Assembly (NCBI RefSeq): GCF_900539295.1 | Contig: NZ_UQBH01000013.1 | Location: 1 to 60,115, forward strand | From: an uncultured Megasphaera sp. | Lineage (GTDB): Bacteria > Bacillota > Negativicutes > Veillonellales > Megasphaeraceae | Direction: 5' to 3' | DNA: 60,115 bases | Shown here: positions 33,407 to 41,913 of the stretch, in pieces | How positions within the stretch are numbered: the first letter of the stretch is position 1 | How the letters are laid out: each line of letters begins with the position of its first letter | Notes under the pieces: generated by a model | Databases searched by the model: none | What the model saw: the letters and a program-made list of their open reading frames with translations, nothing else | Told to the model about the DNA's origin: nothing | Translations under genes and position numbers: made by a program

Positions 33407-35446
33407 ATGGAATTTTCTATTCGCGATATAAAAGGTATCGGACCTCGTAAGGAAGCGCTTTTTGCCCGGCTGCACCTTACGACGGTAACGGACCTCCTGC
33501 AGTATTTTCCCCGCGACTATGAGGACCGAAGCCACTGCCTGCCCATCGGTCAGGCACCGTGCGGAACCGGGGAGGCCGTACTTTTATGCGGCACCGTGGC
33601 CTCAGTTCAAGAAGCGCGACCGAGGCGCGGGCTGTCCCTTTTGAAGGTGGCCGTCAGTGACGGGACGGGCGCCGTCGAATTGGTCTGGTTCAACCAGGCG
33701 TTTAAGAAACGGCAGTTCAAGGTCGGCATGACCTTGACCGCCTTTGGGAAATTGGAATGGGCCTACGGCCGTCGTCAGATGAATTCTCCCGACACGGAAG
33801 AGGGGCGGGTGGAAGGGGCCGGTTTCGTCCCCGTCTATGGACTGACAGACGGACTTCGCCAGCAGGACCTGAGAAAGGCTGTCCGGAGTGCCCTCGATGT
33901 GGCGGCGGTTCATCCGGAAATCATTCCCGGCTGGGAAGCAGGCCGCCATTCGGTATTTTCGCAGCTGCCGTCGCTCGCGGCCTATGAAAACCTCCATTTT
34001 CCGTCGTCTATGGAGGCTAAAGAACAGGCGCGGCGCCAACTGGCCTTTGAAGAGCTCTTCGACATGCAGCTCGGCCTCCTGCTGCGCCGCCACCGTGAAG
34101 GCCGGCGTCAGGGCATCAAGTGCGGCCCTAACGGGAAGCTGCTTCGCGCCTTTTATGAACACCTGCCTTTTACGCTGACCAAGGGGCAGACACAGGCCTT
34201 CTTAGATATTCAGAATGACATGGAAAGTGAAGCGGCCATGCAGCGCCTAGTTCAAGGGGATGTCGGCTCGGGGAAGACCGTCGTCGCTGCCCTGGCCTTG
34301 GCAAAAATCGTCGAAAACGGCTACCAGGGGGCGCTGATGGCACCGACGGGGATTTTGGCGGCTCAGCACTATGAAGAATTTCTCCGACTCTTTGACGGCC
34401 TCGACGTCACCATCGCCCTTTTGACCGGCCGGACGACGGCTAAAGAACGGCAGCAGCTCTTAGAAGACCTTCAAGAGGGGACGATTGACATCCTCATCGG
34501 GACCCATGCCTTGATTCAGGAAGATGTCGTCTTTCGCAGTCCGGGATTGGTCGTCACCGATGAACAGCATCGCTTCGGCGTCCGGCAGCGGTCGGCTCTG
34601 GCCCGGAAAGGGCAGGAACCCCATGCTTTATTCATGACGGCGACGCCCATTCCCCGGACGCTTACCCTGTCGCTCTATGGCGATCTCGACGTGTCGTCTA
34701 TCCGTGAACTGCCGCCGGGGCGCAAGACGGTTAAGACTTATGCCGTCGGTGAAGCCTTGCGCCGCCGGGTCTATACCTTTATGGACAAGCTCATGGCTGA
34801 AGGTCAGCAATGCTACGTCGTCTGTCCTTTGGTAGAAGCATCTGAGTCCGTCGATCTCCAGGCGGCGACCGATCTCTATGAAGAGCTGCGCCATAAGTTT
34901 TTCAAGAATCGCACCTGCGGCCTGGTCCACGGCCGCATGGCCGGTAAAGAGAAGGAAGCTGTCATGGAAGCCTTTCAACAGGGGGACATCGACCTGTTGG
35001 TGGCGACGAGCGTCATCGAAGTCGGCGTCAACGTCCCTAATGCGACGATCATGTTCATCGACGGTGCCGAGCGCTTCGGCCTGGCTCAGCTCCATCAGCT
35101 GCGCGGCCGCGTAGGACGCGGCGACCTTCAGGCTTACTGCATCCTCATGGCCAAGGGCGGCACGGAAGAGACGAAAAAGCGCCTTAAGTGGATGGAGACG
35201 ATTCACGACGGTTTTACCCTGGCCGAAAAGGACCTGCTCCTCCGCGGTTCAGGCCAGCTCTTCGGCTACCTCCAGCACGGCCTTCCGGACTTAAAGGCTG
35301 CCGATATCATAAACGACGTGGCCATCCTGGAAGCGGCCCGCGATGCGGCACGGCAGTGGTGGCAGGAGTCGGGAAATACCGAGGCCGTCGAGGCAGCTCT
35401 GAAGCGGCGGTTTGGCAAGTCTTTTGCCGGTCTCTTGAACAACTGA
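33407..35446 (+). CDS. recG: ATP-dependent DNA helicase RecG
   Basis: 679-residue branch-migrating helicase that rescues stalled forks and processes Holliday-type junctions. Seen: N-terminal wedge domain with IKGIGPRKEALFARL and LLQYFPRDYEDRS; helicase motif I GDVGSGKTVVAALAL (about 284-298), APTGILAAQHYEEF, motif II DEQHRFGVRQRSAL, motif III MTATPIPRTLTLSLYGD, and C-terminal motifs VATSVIEVGVNVPNATIMF and QLRGRVGRGDLQAYC, then the RecG-specific FGYLQHGLPDLKAADI. ATG 33407 with AAGGAG 8 bases upstream. Normal length. Confidence 0.96.
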   Translation: MEFSIRDIKGIGPRKEALFARLHLTTVTDLLQYFPRDYEDRSHCLPIGQAPCGTGEAVLLCGTVASVQEARPRRGLSLLKVAVSDGTGAVELVWFNQAFKKRQFKVGMTLTAFGKLEWAYGRRQMNSPDTEEGRVEGAGFVPVYGLTDGLRQQDLRKAVRSALDVAAVHPEIIPGWEAGRHSVFSQLPSLAAYENLHFPSSMEAKEQARRQLAFEELFDMQLGLLLRRHREGRRQGIKCGPNGKLLRAFYEHLPFTLTKGQTQAFLDIQNDMESEAAMQRLVQGDVGSGKTVVAALALAKIVENGYQGALMAPTGILAAQHYEEFLRLFDGLDVTIALLTGRTTAKERQQLLEDLQEGTIDILIGTHALIQEDVVFRSPGLVVTDEQHRFGVRQRSALARKGQEPHALFMTATPIPRTLTLSLYGDLDVSSIRELPPGRKTVKTYAVGEALRRRVYTFMDKLMAEGQQCYVVCPLVEASESVDLQAATDLYEELRHKFFKNRTCGLVHGRMAGKEKEAVMEAFQQGDIDLLVATSVIEVGVNVPNATIMFIDGAERFGLAQLHQLRGRVGRGDLQAYCILMAKGGTEETKKRLKWMETIHDGFTLAEKDLLLRGSGQLFGYLQHGLPDLKAADIINDVAILEAARDAARQWWQESGNTEAVEAALKRRFGKSFAGLLNN

Positions 35447-35469
35447 TGAGAAAAATTACTTTAAAATTA

Positions 35470-35531
35470 TGTACAGAACAGGTGATTTCAGTTATAATAA
35501 GGGATAAGCTATTTAAGGGGATTTACCCCTT
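35470..35531 (+). promoter_or_regulatory. guaB promoter and leader hairpin
   Basis: -35-like TGTACA (35470-35475), 17 bp, TATAAT (35493-35498). About 10 bases into the transcript there is a hairpin AAGGGG / CCCCTT (35515-35531) followed by a T-rich tract, so it may act as an attenuator or simply end recG transcripts. No purine-riboswitch core is seen. Confidence 0.5.
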
Positions 35532-35566
35532 TTATTTCTTATATTTTTCAAAACAGAGGTGCAAAT

Positions 35567-37030
35567 ATGAGATCTGATAAATTTGGTATGAGAGGTTTGA
35601 CATTTGATGACGTTCTCTTGGTTCCGGCCAAGTCTGACGTACTTCCGAAAGAAGTGGACGTATCAACGAACCTGACCCGCGATATCAAACTGAATATTCC
35701 TATTATGAGTTCCGGTATGGATACGGTAACGGAAGCCCCTATGGCGATTGCCGTTGCCCGCGAAGGCGGCATTGGCGTTATTCATAAGAATATGTCCATT
35801 GCAGCTCAGGCCCGTGAAGTCGACAAGGTAAAACGGTCGGAACACGGCATTATCATCGATCCCATTTTCCTTCACCCTGACAATCTCTTGGCCGATGCCA
35901 ATGAATTGATGGGGAAATATCGCATCTCCGGTGTACCTATTACGGTCGACGGCAAACTCGTCGGTATCATCACCAACCGTGACATGCGCTTTGAAGAAGA
36001 CATGAGCCGCCGCATCGGCGATATCATGACCCAGGAAAATCTGATTACGGCTCCTGTCGGCACATCCCTGGCAGACGCTAAAGAAATTCTCCGCAAGCAC
36101 CGCATTGAAAAATTGCCCCTCGTCGATAAAGAAGGCAACCTGCAGGGGTTAATCACAATTAAAGACATTGAAAAAGCTACGAAATATCCGAATTCGGCAA
36201 AAGACGGCAACGGCCGCCTCTTGGTCGCAGCTGCTGTCGGTGTCACCCATGACATGACCGACCGCCTCGATGCTCTCGTCGCTGCTAAAGTCGACGTCGT
36301 CGTTATCGATACGGCTCACGGCCATTCCTTGGGCGTACTCAATACGCTGAAAGAAATCAAGAAGATGTATCCTCACCTTCCGGTTATTGCCGGCAACGTC
36401 GCAACCGGCGCTGCTACGGAAGCCCTCATTGAATGCGGTGTCGACGCCGTTAAAGTCGGTATCGGACCGGGCTCCATCTGCACGACTCGTATCGTCGCCG
36501 GTATCGGCGTACCGCAGATCACGGCCGTTCATGAATGCGCAAAAGTTGCACAGCGCTACGGCATTCCTGTCATTGCTGACGGCGGCATCAAATACTCCGG
36601 CGATATGGCTAAAGCCATTGCAGCCGGCGGCAACGTTGTCATGATGGGCAATCTCCTTGCCGGTACGGAAGAAAGTCCGGGCGAAACGGTTATTTACCAG
36701 GGCCGAAGCTACAAAGAATACCGCGGTATGGGATCCTTGGCTGCCATGGAATCGGGCAGTAAAGACCGTTACTTCCAGGAAGATGCTAATGCGAAGAAAC
36801 TCGTTCCGGAAGGCATTGAAGGCCGTGTACCTTACAAAGGACCTGCTGCCGATACGATTTATCAGATGGTCGGCGGTCTTCGGGCATCCATGGGCTACTG
36901 TGGCTGCCACAACATCAAAGAAATGATTGAAAATACGCAGTTCATCCAGATTACCGCAGCCGGTCTTCGTGAAAGCCATCCTCACGATGTCAATATCACG
37001 AAAGAAGCTCCGAATTACAGCGTAAACTAA
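35567..37030 (+). CDS. guaB: Inosine-5'-monophosphate dehydrogenase
   Basis: 487 residues; NAD-dependent oxidation of IMP to XMP, the committed step to GMP. Seen: GLTFDDVLLVPAKSDVLP and STNLTRDIKLNIPIMSSGMD of the barrel, two CBS domains (about 95-215) with VGIITNRDMRFEEDMSRR, DTAHGHSLGV, the catalytic Cys305 in GPGSICTTR, GVPQITAVHECA, and the flap YRGMGSLAAMESGSKDRYFQ. ATG 35567 after AGAGGTG. It heads a tightly packed run through cdd (35567-41548), with gaps of 20 bases or less, so it may be co-transcribed with phospholipid and nucleotide-salvage genes. Confidence 0.97.
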   Translation: MRSDKFGMRGLTFDDVLLVPAKSDVLPKEVDVSTNLTRDIKLNIPIMSSGMDTVTEAPMAIAVAREGGIGVIHKNMSIAAQAREVDKVKRSEHGIIIDPIFLHPDNLLADANELMGKYRISGVPITVDGKLVGIITNRDMRFEEDMSRRIGDIMTQENLITAPVGTSLADAKEILRKHRIEKLPLVDKEGNLQGLITIKDIEKATKYPNSAKDGNGRLLVAAAVGVTHDMTDRLDALVAAKVDVVVIDTAHGHSLGVLNTLKEIKKMYPHLPVIAGNVATGAATEALIECGVDAVKVGIGPGSICTTRIVAGIGVPQITAVHECAKVAQRYGIPVIADGGIKYSGDMAKAIAAGGNVVMMGNLLAGTEESPGETVIYQGRSYKEYRGMGSLAAMESGSKDRYFQEDANAKKLVPEGIEGRVPYKGPAADTIYQMVGGLRASMGYCGCHNIKEMIENTQFIQITAAGLRESHPHDVNITKEAPNYSVN

Positions 37031-37049
37031 GCAGGGCGGAGGGTATACG

Positions 37050-37781
37050 TTGACTAGTATAATCGATATCTTGTCCGTTCCCATTGGCAATGTCACTATG
37101 AAAGAAGCGCAGGCACTGGCCTTCAAGTGTATCGATGAAGGCCGTGCTGCTTCCATTGCGACGGCCAATGCGGAAATGGTCATGCGGGCCCAGTCCGATT
37201 CCGAACTGGCTCAAATCCTGCAGCAGGCCGACCTGGTAGTTCCCGATGGGGCCGGCGTCTTGTGGGCTGCAGAGCAACAGGGCAAGAAATTTAAAGAACG
37301 TGTTACAGGTGTCGATTTGGCGTGCAGTCTGCTGCAAGAAGCAGCTGCACGCCAAACGGCTGTCTACCTCTTTGGAGGTGCTCCCGGCATTGCCGATCAG
37401 GCAGCAGCCAATCTGAAGCGGCAATTAGGGACGCTCAATGTCGTCGGGACTCATTCTGGCTTTTTCTCCGTCGATGAAGAAAAACAGATCATTGAAGAAA
37501 TCGGCAGCAAGGGAACGAGGATTCTCTTAGTCGCCCTCGGCGTGCCGAAGCAAGAAAAATGGATACACGAGCATTTGTATGAACTCGGCCCTTGCGTCTG
37601 TATGGGTGTTGGCGGGACTTTTGATGTCTTGGCCGGCAAAGCGGCCCGAGCTCCGAAATGGATGCAGGAAAACCGCTTGGAATGGCTCTATCGTCTCATC
37701 AAAGAGCCGACACGCTTTAAGCGTATGCTGGCTCTGCCGAAGTTCGTCATCGCTGTGAAGGGCAGCAAACGGAGTCAGTGA
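37050..37781 (+). CDS. WecG/TagA/CpsF-family glycosyltransferase (GT26)
   Basis: 243 residues. Transfers an N-acetyl-hexosamine-type sugar to a lipid-linked acceptor in surface polymer synthesis. Seen: SIATANAEMVMRAQSDSELA, VVPDGAGVLWAAEQQGKKF, VYLFGGAPGIADQAAANL, VGLGVPKQE-like LVALGVPKQEKWIHEH, and GVGGTFDVLAGKAARAPKWM followed by the LEWLYRL signature. No membrane helix, so peripheral to the inner membrane. TTG 37050 with GGAGGG upstream; 19 bases after guaB. Acceptor unknown, since no other polymer genes except the GT2 enzyme four genes on are near. Confidence 0.88.
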   Translation: MTSIIDILSVPIGNVTMKEAQALAFKCIDEGRAASIATANAEMVMRAQSDSELAQILQQADLVVPDGAGVLWAAEQQGKKFKERVTGVDLACSLLQEAAARQTAVYLFGGAPGIADQAAANLKRQLGTLNVVGTHSGFFSVDEEKQIIEEIGSKGTRILLVALGVPKQEKWIHEHLYELGPCVCMGVGGTFDVLAGKAARAPKWMQENRLEWLYRLIKEPTRFKRMLALPKFVIAVKGSKRSQ

Positions 37782-37795
37782 TTTGAGGTGATGAA

Positions 37796-38449
37796 TTGAA
37801 TAGTGATGTCTTAAACAAACCTTATATTGTAGAAGACGGCTACCCATTTATCATTGTGCCGCTTTTACTGGCCGTGGCGGCAGGCTATTTTATCAATGCC
37901 TATGCGGCAGCCCTGCCGGTTTTGCTGGCCTTGTATTTTATGTATTTTTTCCGCAACCCCCGGCGCAGACCGCCGGCCGATGACAGCCTTTTAGTATCGC
38001 CTGCTGACGGTACTGTCGTCGGTATCGAAGAGGTCGAGGAAGACTCGTATCTGAATCAAAGGTGCCGGAAAATCATTATCTTCCTGTCTATTTTCGATGC
38101 CCACGTCAATCGGGCGCCTTTGCCGGGAACGATTGACTTCCAGCAGTATACCTGCGGCCGATTCCGTCCGGCTTATAAAGATGGTGTCGGCTACGAAAAT
38201 GAACGCTATTCCATCGGCATTCATTCGGCACGTACGGATATTTTGGTTAATATCATTGCCGGCGTCCTGGCCCGGCGCATTGTCTCCTGGGTCACGTTGG
38301 GTGATGAATTACAGCATGGCCAGTTATACGGCATGATAAAATTCGGTTCCTGTGCAGAAATCTATGTACGTGACAACGTTGAAATCACTGTCGAAAAAGG
38401 CGATAAAGTTCGCGGCGGTGAATCGATAATAGGGAGGATTGTTTCATGA
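37796..38449 (+). CDS. psd: Phosphatidylserine decarboxylase
   Basis: 217-residue proenzyme that forms phosphatidylethanolamine at the inner membrane. Seen: N-terminal hydrophobic segments (FIIVPLLLAVAAGYFINAYA, LLALYFMYFF), RNPRR, SPADGTVVGIEEV, IFLSIFDAHVNRAPLPG, and the self-cleavage site FGSCAEIYV, with cleavage expected between Gly184 and Ser185, the latter becoming the pyruvoyl group. Short type, like archaeal-type and Bacteroides-type enzymes (about 215) rather than E. coli Psd (322). TTG 37796 follows GAGGTG. Overlaps pssA by four bases, so the two steps of PE synthesis are translationally coupled. Confidence 0.93.
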   Translation: MNSDVLNKPYIVEDGYPFIIVPLLLAVAAGYFINAYAAALPVLLALYFMYFFRNPRRRPPADDSLLVSPADGTVVGIEEVEEDSYLNQRCRKIIIFLSIFDAHVNRAPLPGTIDFQQYTCGRFRPAYKDGVGYENERYSIGIHSARTDILVNIIAGVLARRIVSWVTLGDELQHGQLYGMIKFGSCAEIYVRDNVEITVEKGDKVRGGESIIGRIVS

Positions 38450-39120
38450 AGAAGATAATACCGTGTCTGTTTACGTCAGGAAACCTGAGTTTTGGTGTCC
38501 TGAGTATGATGATGACACTCCATGGGGAATTTGTTTGGGCCGGAATCTGCATTCTCCTGGCTGTCGTCTGTGATGCCTGTGACGGCCGTTCAGCCCGGGC
38601 TCTCGGCGTTGCCGGTGAATTTGGCAAAGAACTGGATTCCCTGTCAGACGTCGTATCTTTTGGGGCTGCTTCGGCTTTCTTGATTTATACCTATTCCTTG
38701 CAGACCTTAGGCTGGGTCGGCGCGATTCCTGCTATTATTTATGCAGCCCTGGGCGGCATTCGCCTGGCTCGTTTCAATCTCAATACCGGCGTCGTCCACG
38801 GTTATTTCCAAGGCATGCCGATCCCGAACGGCGGCTGCCTCATTGCGACCTTCGTCATTTCCGGTGCCGTGCTTCCGCCGTGGTTGGTCGCGATTTTAGT
38901 CGTCCTCTTGGGATATAATTTGGTCAGCCAGATCCACCACCCGGACTTCAAAGGTGCCAGCCCTGACGTACTCCATAAATCGGCTCTGGCGATTGCCGTC
39001 ATTATCGGGGCCTTGGTCTTGTATGTTGTTGATTGGCATTTGATCATTACGATGCCATTCTTACTGTACATTATCTTCGGGTTAGTCAATACGGCCATGA
39101 ACGTCGCAGCAGCTCGCTAA
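38446..39120 (+). CDS. pssA: CDP-diacylglycerol--serine O-phosphatidyltransferase
   Basis: 224-residue inner-membrane enzyme making phosphatidylserine. Seen: about six to eight hydrophobic segments and the full CDP-alcohol phosphotransferase motif D-G-x2-A-R-x8-G-x3-D-x3-D, present as DGRSARALGVAGEF then GKELDSLSD (about residues 45-67). The ATG at 38446 overlaps the psd stop (ATGA). Product is the substrate of the upstream psd. Type II (membrane) enzyme as in Bacillus rather than the soluble E. coli type. Confidence 0.95.
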   Translation: MKKIIPCLFTSGNLSFGVLSMMMTLHGEFVWAGICILLAVVCDACDGRSARALGVAGEFGKELDSLSDVVSFGAASAFLIYTYSLQTLGWVGAIPAIIYAALGGIRLARFNLNTGVVHGYFQGMPIPNGGCLIATFVISGAVLPPWLVAILVVLLGYNLVSQIHHPDFKGASPDVLHKSALAIAVIIGALVLYVVDWHLIITMPFLLYIIFGLVNTAMNVAAAR

Positions 39121-39140
39121 GTCTTTAGGGAGAGTCGCAT

Positions 39141-40391
39141 ATGGAACATATTTTGGATATCATCATGATACCCATACAGGTCATCATCGTTTTTTATTCA
39201 CTATATTACTTTACGTTAGCCTGCTTCGGTCTGATGAAGCGGCGCGAGCACAGTACGGCAGCCCCAAAGCATACTTTCGCTGCCGTCATTTGTGCGCATA
39301 ACGAAGAGCGGGTCATTTGGCAGCTCATCGATAATTTAAAACAGCTTAATTATCCGAAGGACATGTACGATATCTACGTCGTTGCCGATAACTGTACGGA
39401 TAATACGGCTGACATCTGCCGTGAACACGGAGCCATCGTCAAAGTCCGGACCAATAAGGAAGAAGTCGGCAAGGGCTATGCTCTGGACTGGATGTTTTCT
39501 CAAATGCTGGCTCAGGAAAAGCAATACGATGCCTTTGTCGTCTTTGACGCCGACAACTTGGTCCATCCCGAATTTTTGCGGGAAATGAACCATCACCTGT
39601 TGAAAGGGGAGAAGGTCATCCAAGGCTATATGGATTCCAAGAATCCGACCGACTCTTGGATTGCCGGTACCTTTTCCATCGCTTTTTGGCTGATCAACCA
39701 CATGTGGCATTTGGCTAAATACAACATCGGTTTGTCGACGGCTTTAGGCGGTACGGGGATGTGCATTGCAACGGAAATCGTCCGCAAGTACGGCTGGGGC
39801 TGCGACTGCCTGACGGAAGACATGGAATTTTCCATGAAGGTCCTCCTCGAAGGCGTGCGGACCTGTTGGGCCCATGATGCCATCATTTATGACGAAAAAG
39901 TCGTCGGCTTCATGCAGTCCTGTCGTCAGCGAAAGCGCTGGGCTCAAGGACAGTGCGACTGCGGCGGGCGCTTCATTCCCAAGTTGTTTGCCCGGGGCAT
40001 CAAAACGGGAAATATTCGTATGCTTGACGGTATCATTACCTTGTCCCAGCCTTTTTTTATGATGGCTTCGACGATATACGCTGTACTGGCATCGATTAAT
40101 TCCTATTGGCCTTTTTATACCAATATTTTGAACACCATCGTGCCCGTCCAGATTTGGACGATCATCGGTGTCGGACAATATCTCATTCCTATCATCGTCT
40201 TACTGCAGATCAAGGTTCCCCGTAAATCCTGGCTGTACCTCATCGTGTATCCCCTTTTCATGTACAGCTGGATTCCCGTCAACTTCCTCGGTTTCAAAGA
40301 CAGGCATAAGATGAAATGGAGTCACACCCCGCACACCAGGGCGTTATCCTATGAAAGCGCGGCTCTGCTGCGGAAGGAAAATAAAAAGTAG
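39141..40391 (+). CDS. Membrane glycosyltransferase family 2
   Basis: 416 residues, processive-type GT2. Seen: N-terminal membrane segment (MIPIQVIIVFYSLYYFTLAC), nucleotide-sugar binding AAVICAHNEERVIWQLIDNL, DIYVVADNCTDNTADICREH, DxD motif VFDADNLVHPEF, TEDMEFSMKV acceptor-site Asp, and RQRKRWAQGQ (QxxRW-like), then three C-terminal membrane segments. This arrangement resembles poly-N-acetylglucosamine or cellulose synthase-like enzymes, though shorter. ATG 39141 after GGGAGAG, 20 bases past pssA and 10 before surE. Product not known; might be a glycolipid or an exopolymer. Confidence 0.85.
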   Translation: MEHILDIIMIPIQVIIVFYSLYYFTLACFGLMKRREHSTAAPKHTFAAVICAHNEERVIWQLIDNLKQLNYPKDMYDIYVVADNCTDNTADICREHGAIVKVRTNKEEVGKGYALDWMFSQMLAQEKQYDAFVVFDADNLVHPEFLREMNHHLLKGEKVIQGYMDSKNPTDSWIAGTFSIAFWLINHMWHLAKYNIGLSTALGGTGMCIATEIVRKYGWGCDCLTEDMEFSMKVLLEGVRTCWAHDAIIYDEKVVGFMQSCRQRKRWAQGQCDCGGRFIPKLFARGIKTGNIRMLDGIITLSQPFFMMASTIYAVLASINSYWPFYTNILNTIVPVQIWTIIGVGQYLIPIIVLLQIKVPRKSWLYLIVYPLFMYSWIPVNFLGFKDRHKMKWSHTPHTRALSYESAALLRKENKK

Positions 40392-40401
40392 GAGGTTTAT
40401 T

Positions 40402-41163
40402 ATGCACATTTTGTTGACCAATGATGACGGGTTGAAGGCCCTGGGCCTGCAGACGTTAAAACGAGAACTTTCGGCCCATGGATGCCGGCTGACTGTCGTT
40501 GCGCCGAATGGCCAGCGCAGTGCTGCCTCCCATTCGATGACGATTAATAAGCCCCTTTACTGTCAGGAAATGTCCCATGAAGAAGGCATTCGGGAAATCG
40601 CCGTCTCCGGAACGCCTGTAGACTGCGTCAAAATGGCCCTCGAATTCTTCCTCAAGGATGATCAGCCGGATCTTATCATTTCCGGTATCAACGACGGCTA
40701 TAACCTTGGCAGTGACGTCCTCTATTCGGGGACGGTATCAGCCGCTATGGAAGGCCCGTACTACGGCCTGCCGGCTTTTGCCGTATCGATGATCAACCTG
40801 ACGGAAGAACGATGCGTCAAGACGGCGCAGTTGATGTGGCAATTGATTCAAAAGATTACTCTCCAAGGCCGTTTCCCCGGTATTGTCAACGTCAACGTGC
40901 CGCCTGAAGGGGAAATCAGCCTGAAAAACGTCCGGATTACGTCGCAGACTGTCCAGATTTACCACAATGTCATCGCTGAAAAACGAGACCTGGACGACAG
41001 CGTCTGCTATCGAATTGTCGGTGACATTGACATGACGACGGCCCCTCCGGACAGTGACGTCGCCTGCGTCCGCGACGGCCATATTGCTTTGACGCCGCTC
41101 AAGTGGCAGCAGACGGCAGAACGGTCTCTGGATCATCTGAAAGGGGCGCTTCACTGTGACTGA
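40402..41163 (+). CDS. surE: 5'/3'-nucleotidase SurE
   Basis: 253 residues; removes phosphate from nucleoside monophosphates and may act on short polyphosphates. Seen: MHILLTNDDGLKALGLQTL, with the metal-binding DD pair at residues 8-9, VVAPNGQRSAASHSMTINKP, ISGINDGYNLGSDVLYSGTV with the metal-binding Asn, and SAAMEGPYYGLPAFAVS. An in-frame ATG at 40351 lies in the GT2 gene; ATG 40402 has AGGAGG 7 bases upstream. Overlaps cdd by 8 bases, giving a small nucleotide-salvage pair. Confidence 0.95.
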   Translation: MHILLTNDDGLKALGLQTLKRELSAHGCRLTVVAPNGQRSAASHSMTINKPLYCQEMSHEEGIREIAVSGTPVDCVKMALEFFLKDDQPDLIISGINDGYNLGSDVLYSGTVSAAMEGPYYGLPAFAVSMINLTEERCVKTAQLMWQLIQKITLQGRFPGIVNVNVPPEGEISLKNVRITSQTVQIYHNVIAEKRDLDDSVCYRIVGDIDMTTAPPDSDVACVRDGHIALTPLKWQQTAERSLDHLKGALHCD

Positions 41164-41548
41164 TGCCGAGCTCATCGACGCCGCCAAGGAATATCGCCGT
41201 CATTCATACAGTCCTTATTCCCATTTTTCGGTAGGGGCTGCCGTGCTGATGGAATCAGGCCGCGTCTATGGAGGATGCAACATCGAAAATGCCAGTTACC
41301 CTTTAAGCAACTGCGCCGAACGGACGGCCATTTTTAAGGCTCTTTCCGAAGGGGAGAGAGGCTTTAAAGCCCTGGCTGTCGTCGCCGATACGGACGGGCC
41401 TTGTTCGCCCTGCGGCGCCTGCCGACAGGTCATGGCCGAGTTTCGCATTCCGCGGATTATCATGGCCGATATGAAGGGCGGCGTACAGGTTGTTTCTTGG
41501 GAAGAACTCCTGCCCTATGCCTTTTCCGGAGCAGATTTGTCCCGATAG
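41156..41548 (+). CDS. cdd: Cytidine deaminase
   Basis: 130 residues; converts cytidine and deoxycytidine to uridine forms. Seen: SYSPYSHFSVGAAVLMESGR, GGCNIENASYPLSNCAERTA with the catalytic Glu and the first zinc Cys, and PCSPCGACRQVMAEF with the other two zinc Cys. GTG 41156 lies inside surE, with AAAGGGG 10 bases upstream. Last gene of the guaB-cdd run. No clear terminator after it; the glycine riboswitch promoter follows within 35 bases. Confidence 0.95.
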   Translation: MTDAELIDAAKEYRRHSYSPYSHFSVGAAVLMESGRVYGGCNIENASYPLSNCAERTAIFKALSEGERGFKALAVVADTDGPCSPCGACRQVMAEFRIPRIIMADMKGGVQVVSWEELLPYAFSGADLSR

Positions 41549-41581
41549 TATCGTCAATACGGACAAATTTCCACAAAGGGC

Positions 41582-41610
41582 TTGCATTTTTTTTACAGCA
41601 GCGTTATAAT
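41582..41610 (+). promoter_or_regulatory. Promoter of the riboswitch-controlled symporter
   Basis: TTGCAT (41582-41587), 17 bp, TATAAT (41605-41610), about 30 bases before the first aptamer. Confidence 0.75.
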
Positions 41611-41641
41611 AACAGCACATCATACATATTGCGTGAACGAA

Positions 41642-41794
41642 ACACACGGGAGAAGGCACAGCCTACCGACGGAGTCAAACTCTCAGGTGCCCCTTAAGGG
41701 GTGGGACCGTGTGTGGACACGACTCTGGAGAGTCCCATTTGGGCGCCGAAGGTGCAAGGATATTGTTTCTAATCTCTCAGGCAAAAGGACAGAG
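41642..41794 (+). ncRNA. Tandem glycine riboswitch (gcvT-type)
   Basis: Two adjacent aptamers. Aptamer 1 (41642-41714) is closed by an 8-bp P1, ACACACGG / CCGTGTGT, and holds GGAGAAGGCACAG and AACTCTCAGGTGCC. Aptamer 2 (about 41723-41794) is closed by CTCTG / CAGAG, holds GGCGCCGAAGGTGCAAG and AATCTCTCAGGCAAAAGGAC. The linker between them is only about 8 bases. These are the conserved core elements of the glycine riboswitch. With the terminator that follows, it should regulate the alanine/glycine symporter by transcription; direction of control is not readable with certainty. Confidence 0.93.
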
Positions 41795-41833
41795 CTAGCG
41801 GAAGAAAGCCTTTATTTTTCTGCGACCTTTTAG

Positions 41834-41872
41834 GACCTATCTCTTCAGAGTGATGATGATAGGTCTTTTTTT
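41834..41872 (+). terminator. Riboswitch expression-platform terminator
   Basis: GACCTATC (41834-41841) pairs with GATAGGTC (41858-41865), then T7. Placed 40 bases after the second aptamer and 42 before the symporter start. Confidence 0.85.
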
Positions 41873-41913
41873 ATGTTATTATACTAAAATACACTAAAAG
41901 GGGAGTATGCAAG

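Noticed and set aside
35515..35566. Purine riboswitch before guaB
   Set aside because: The leader is about 65 bases and lacks the conserved junction and loop sequences of purine aptamers.
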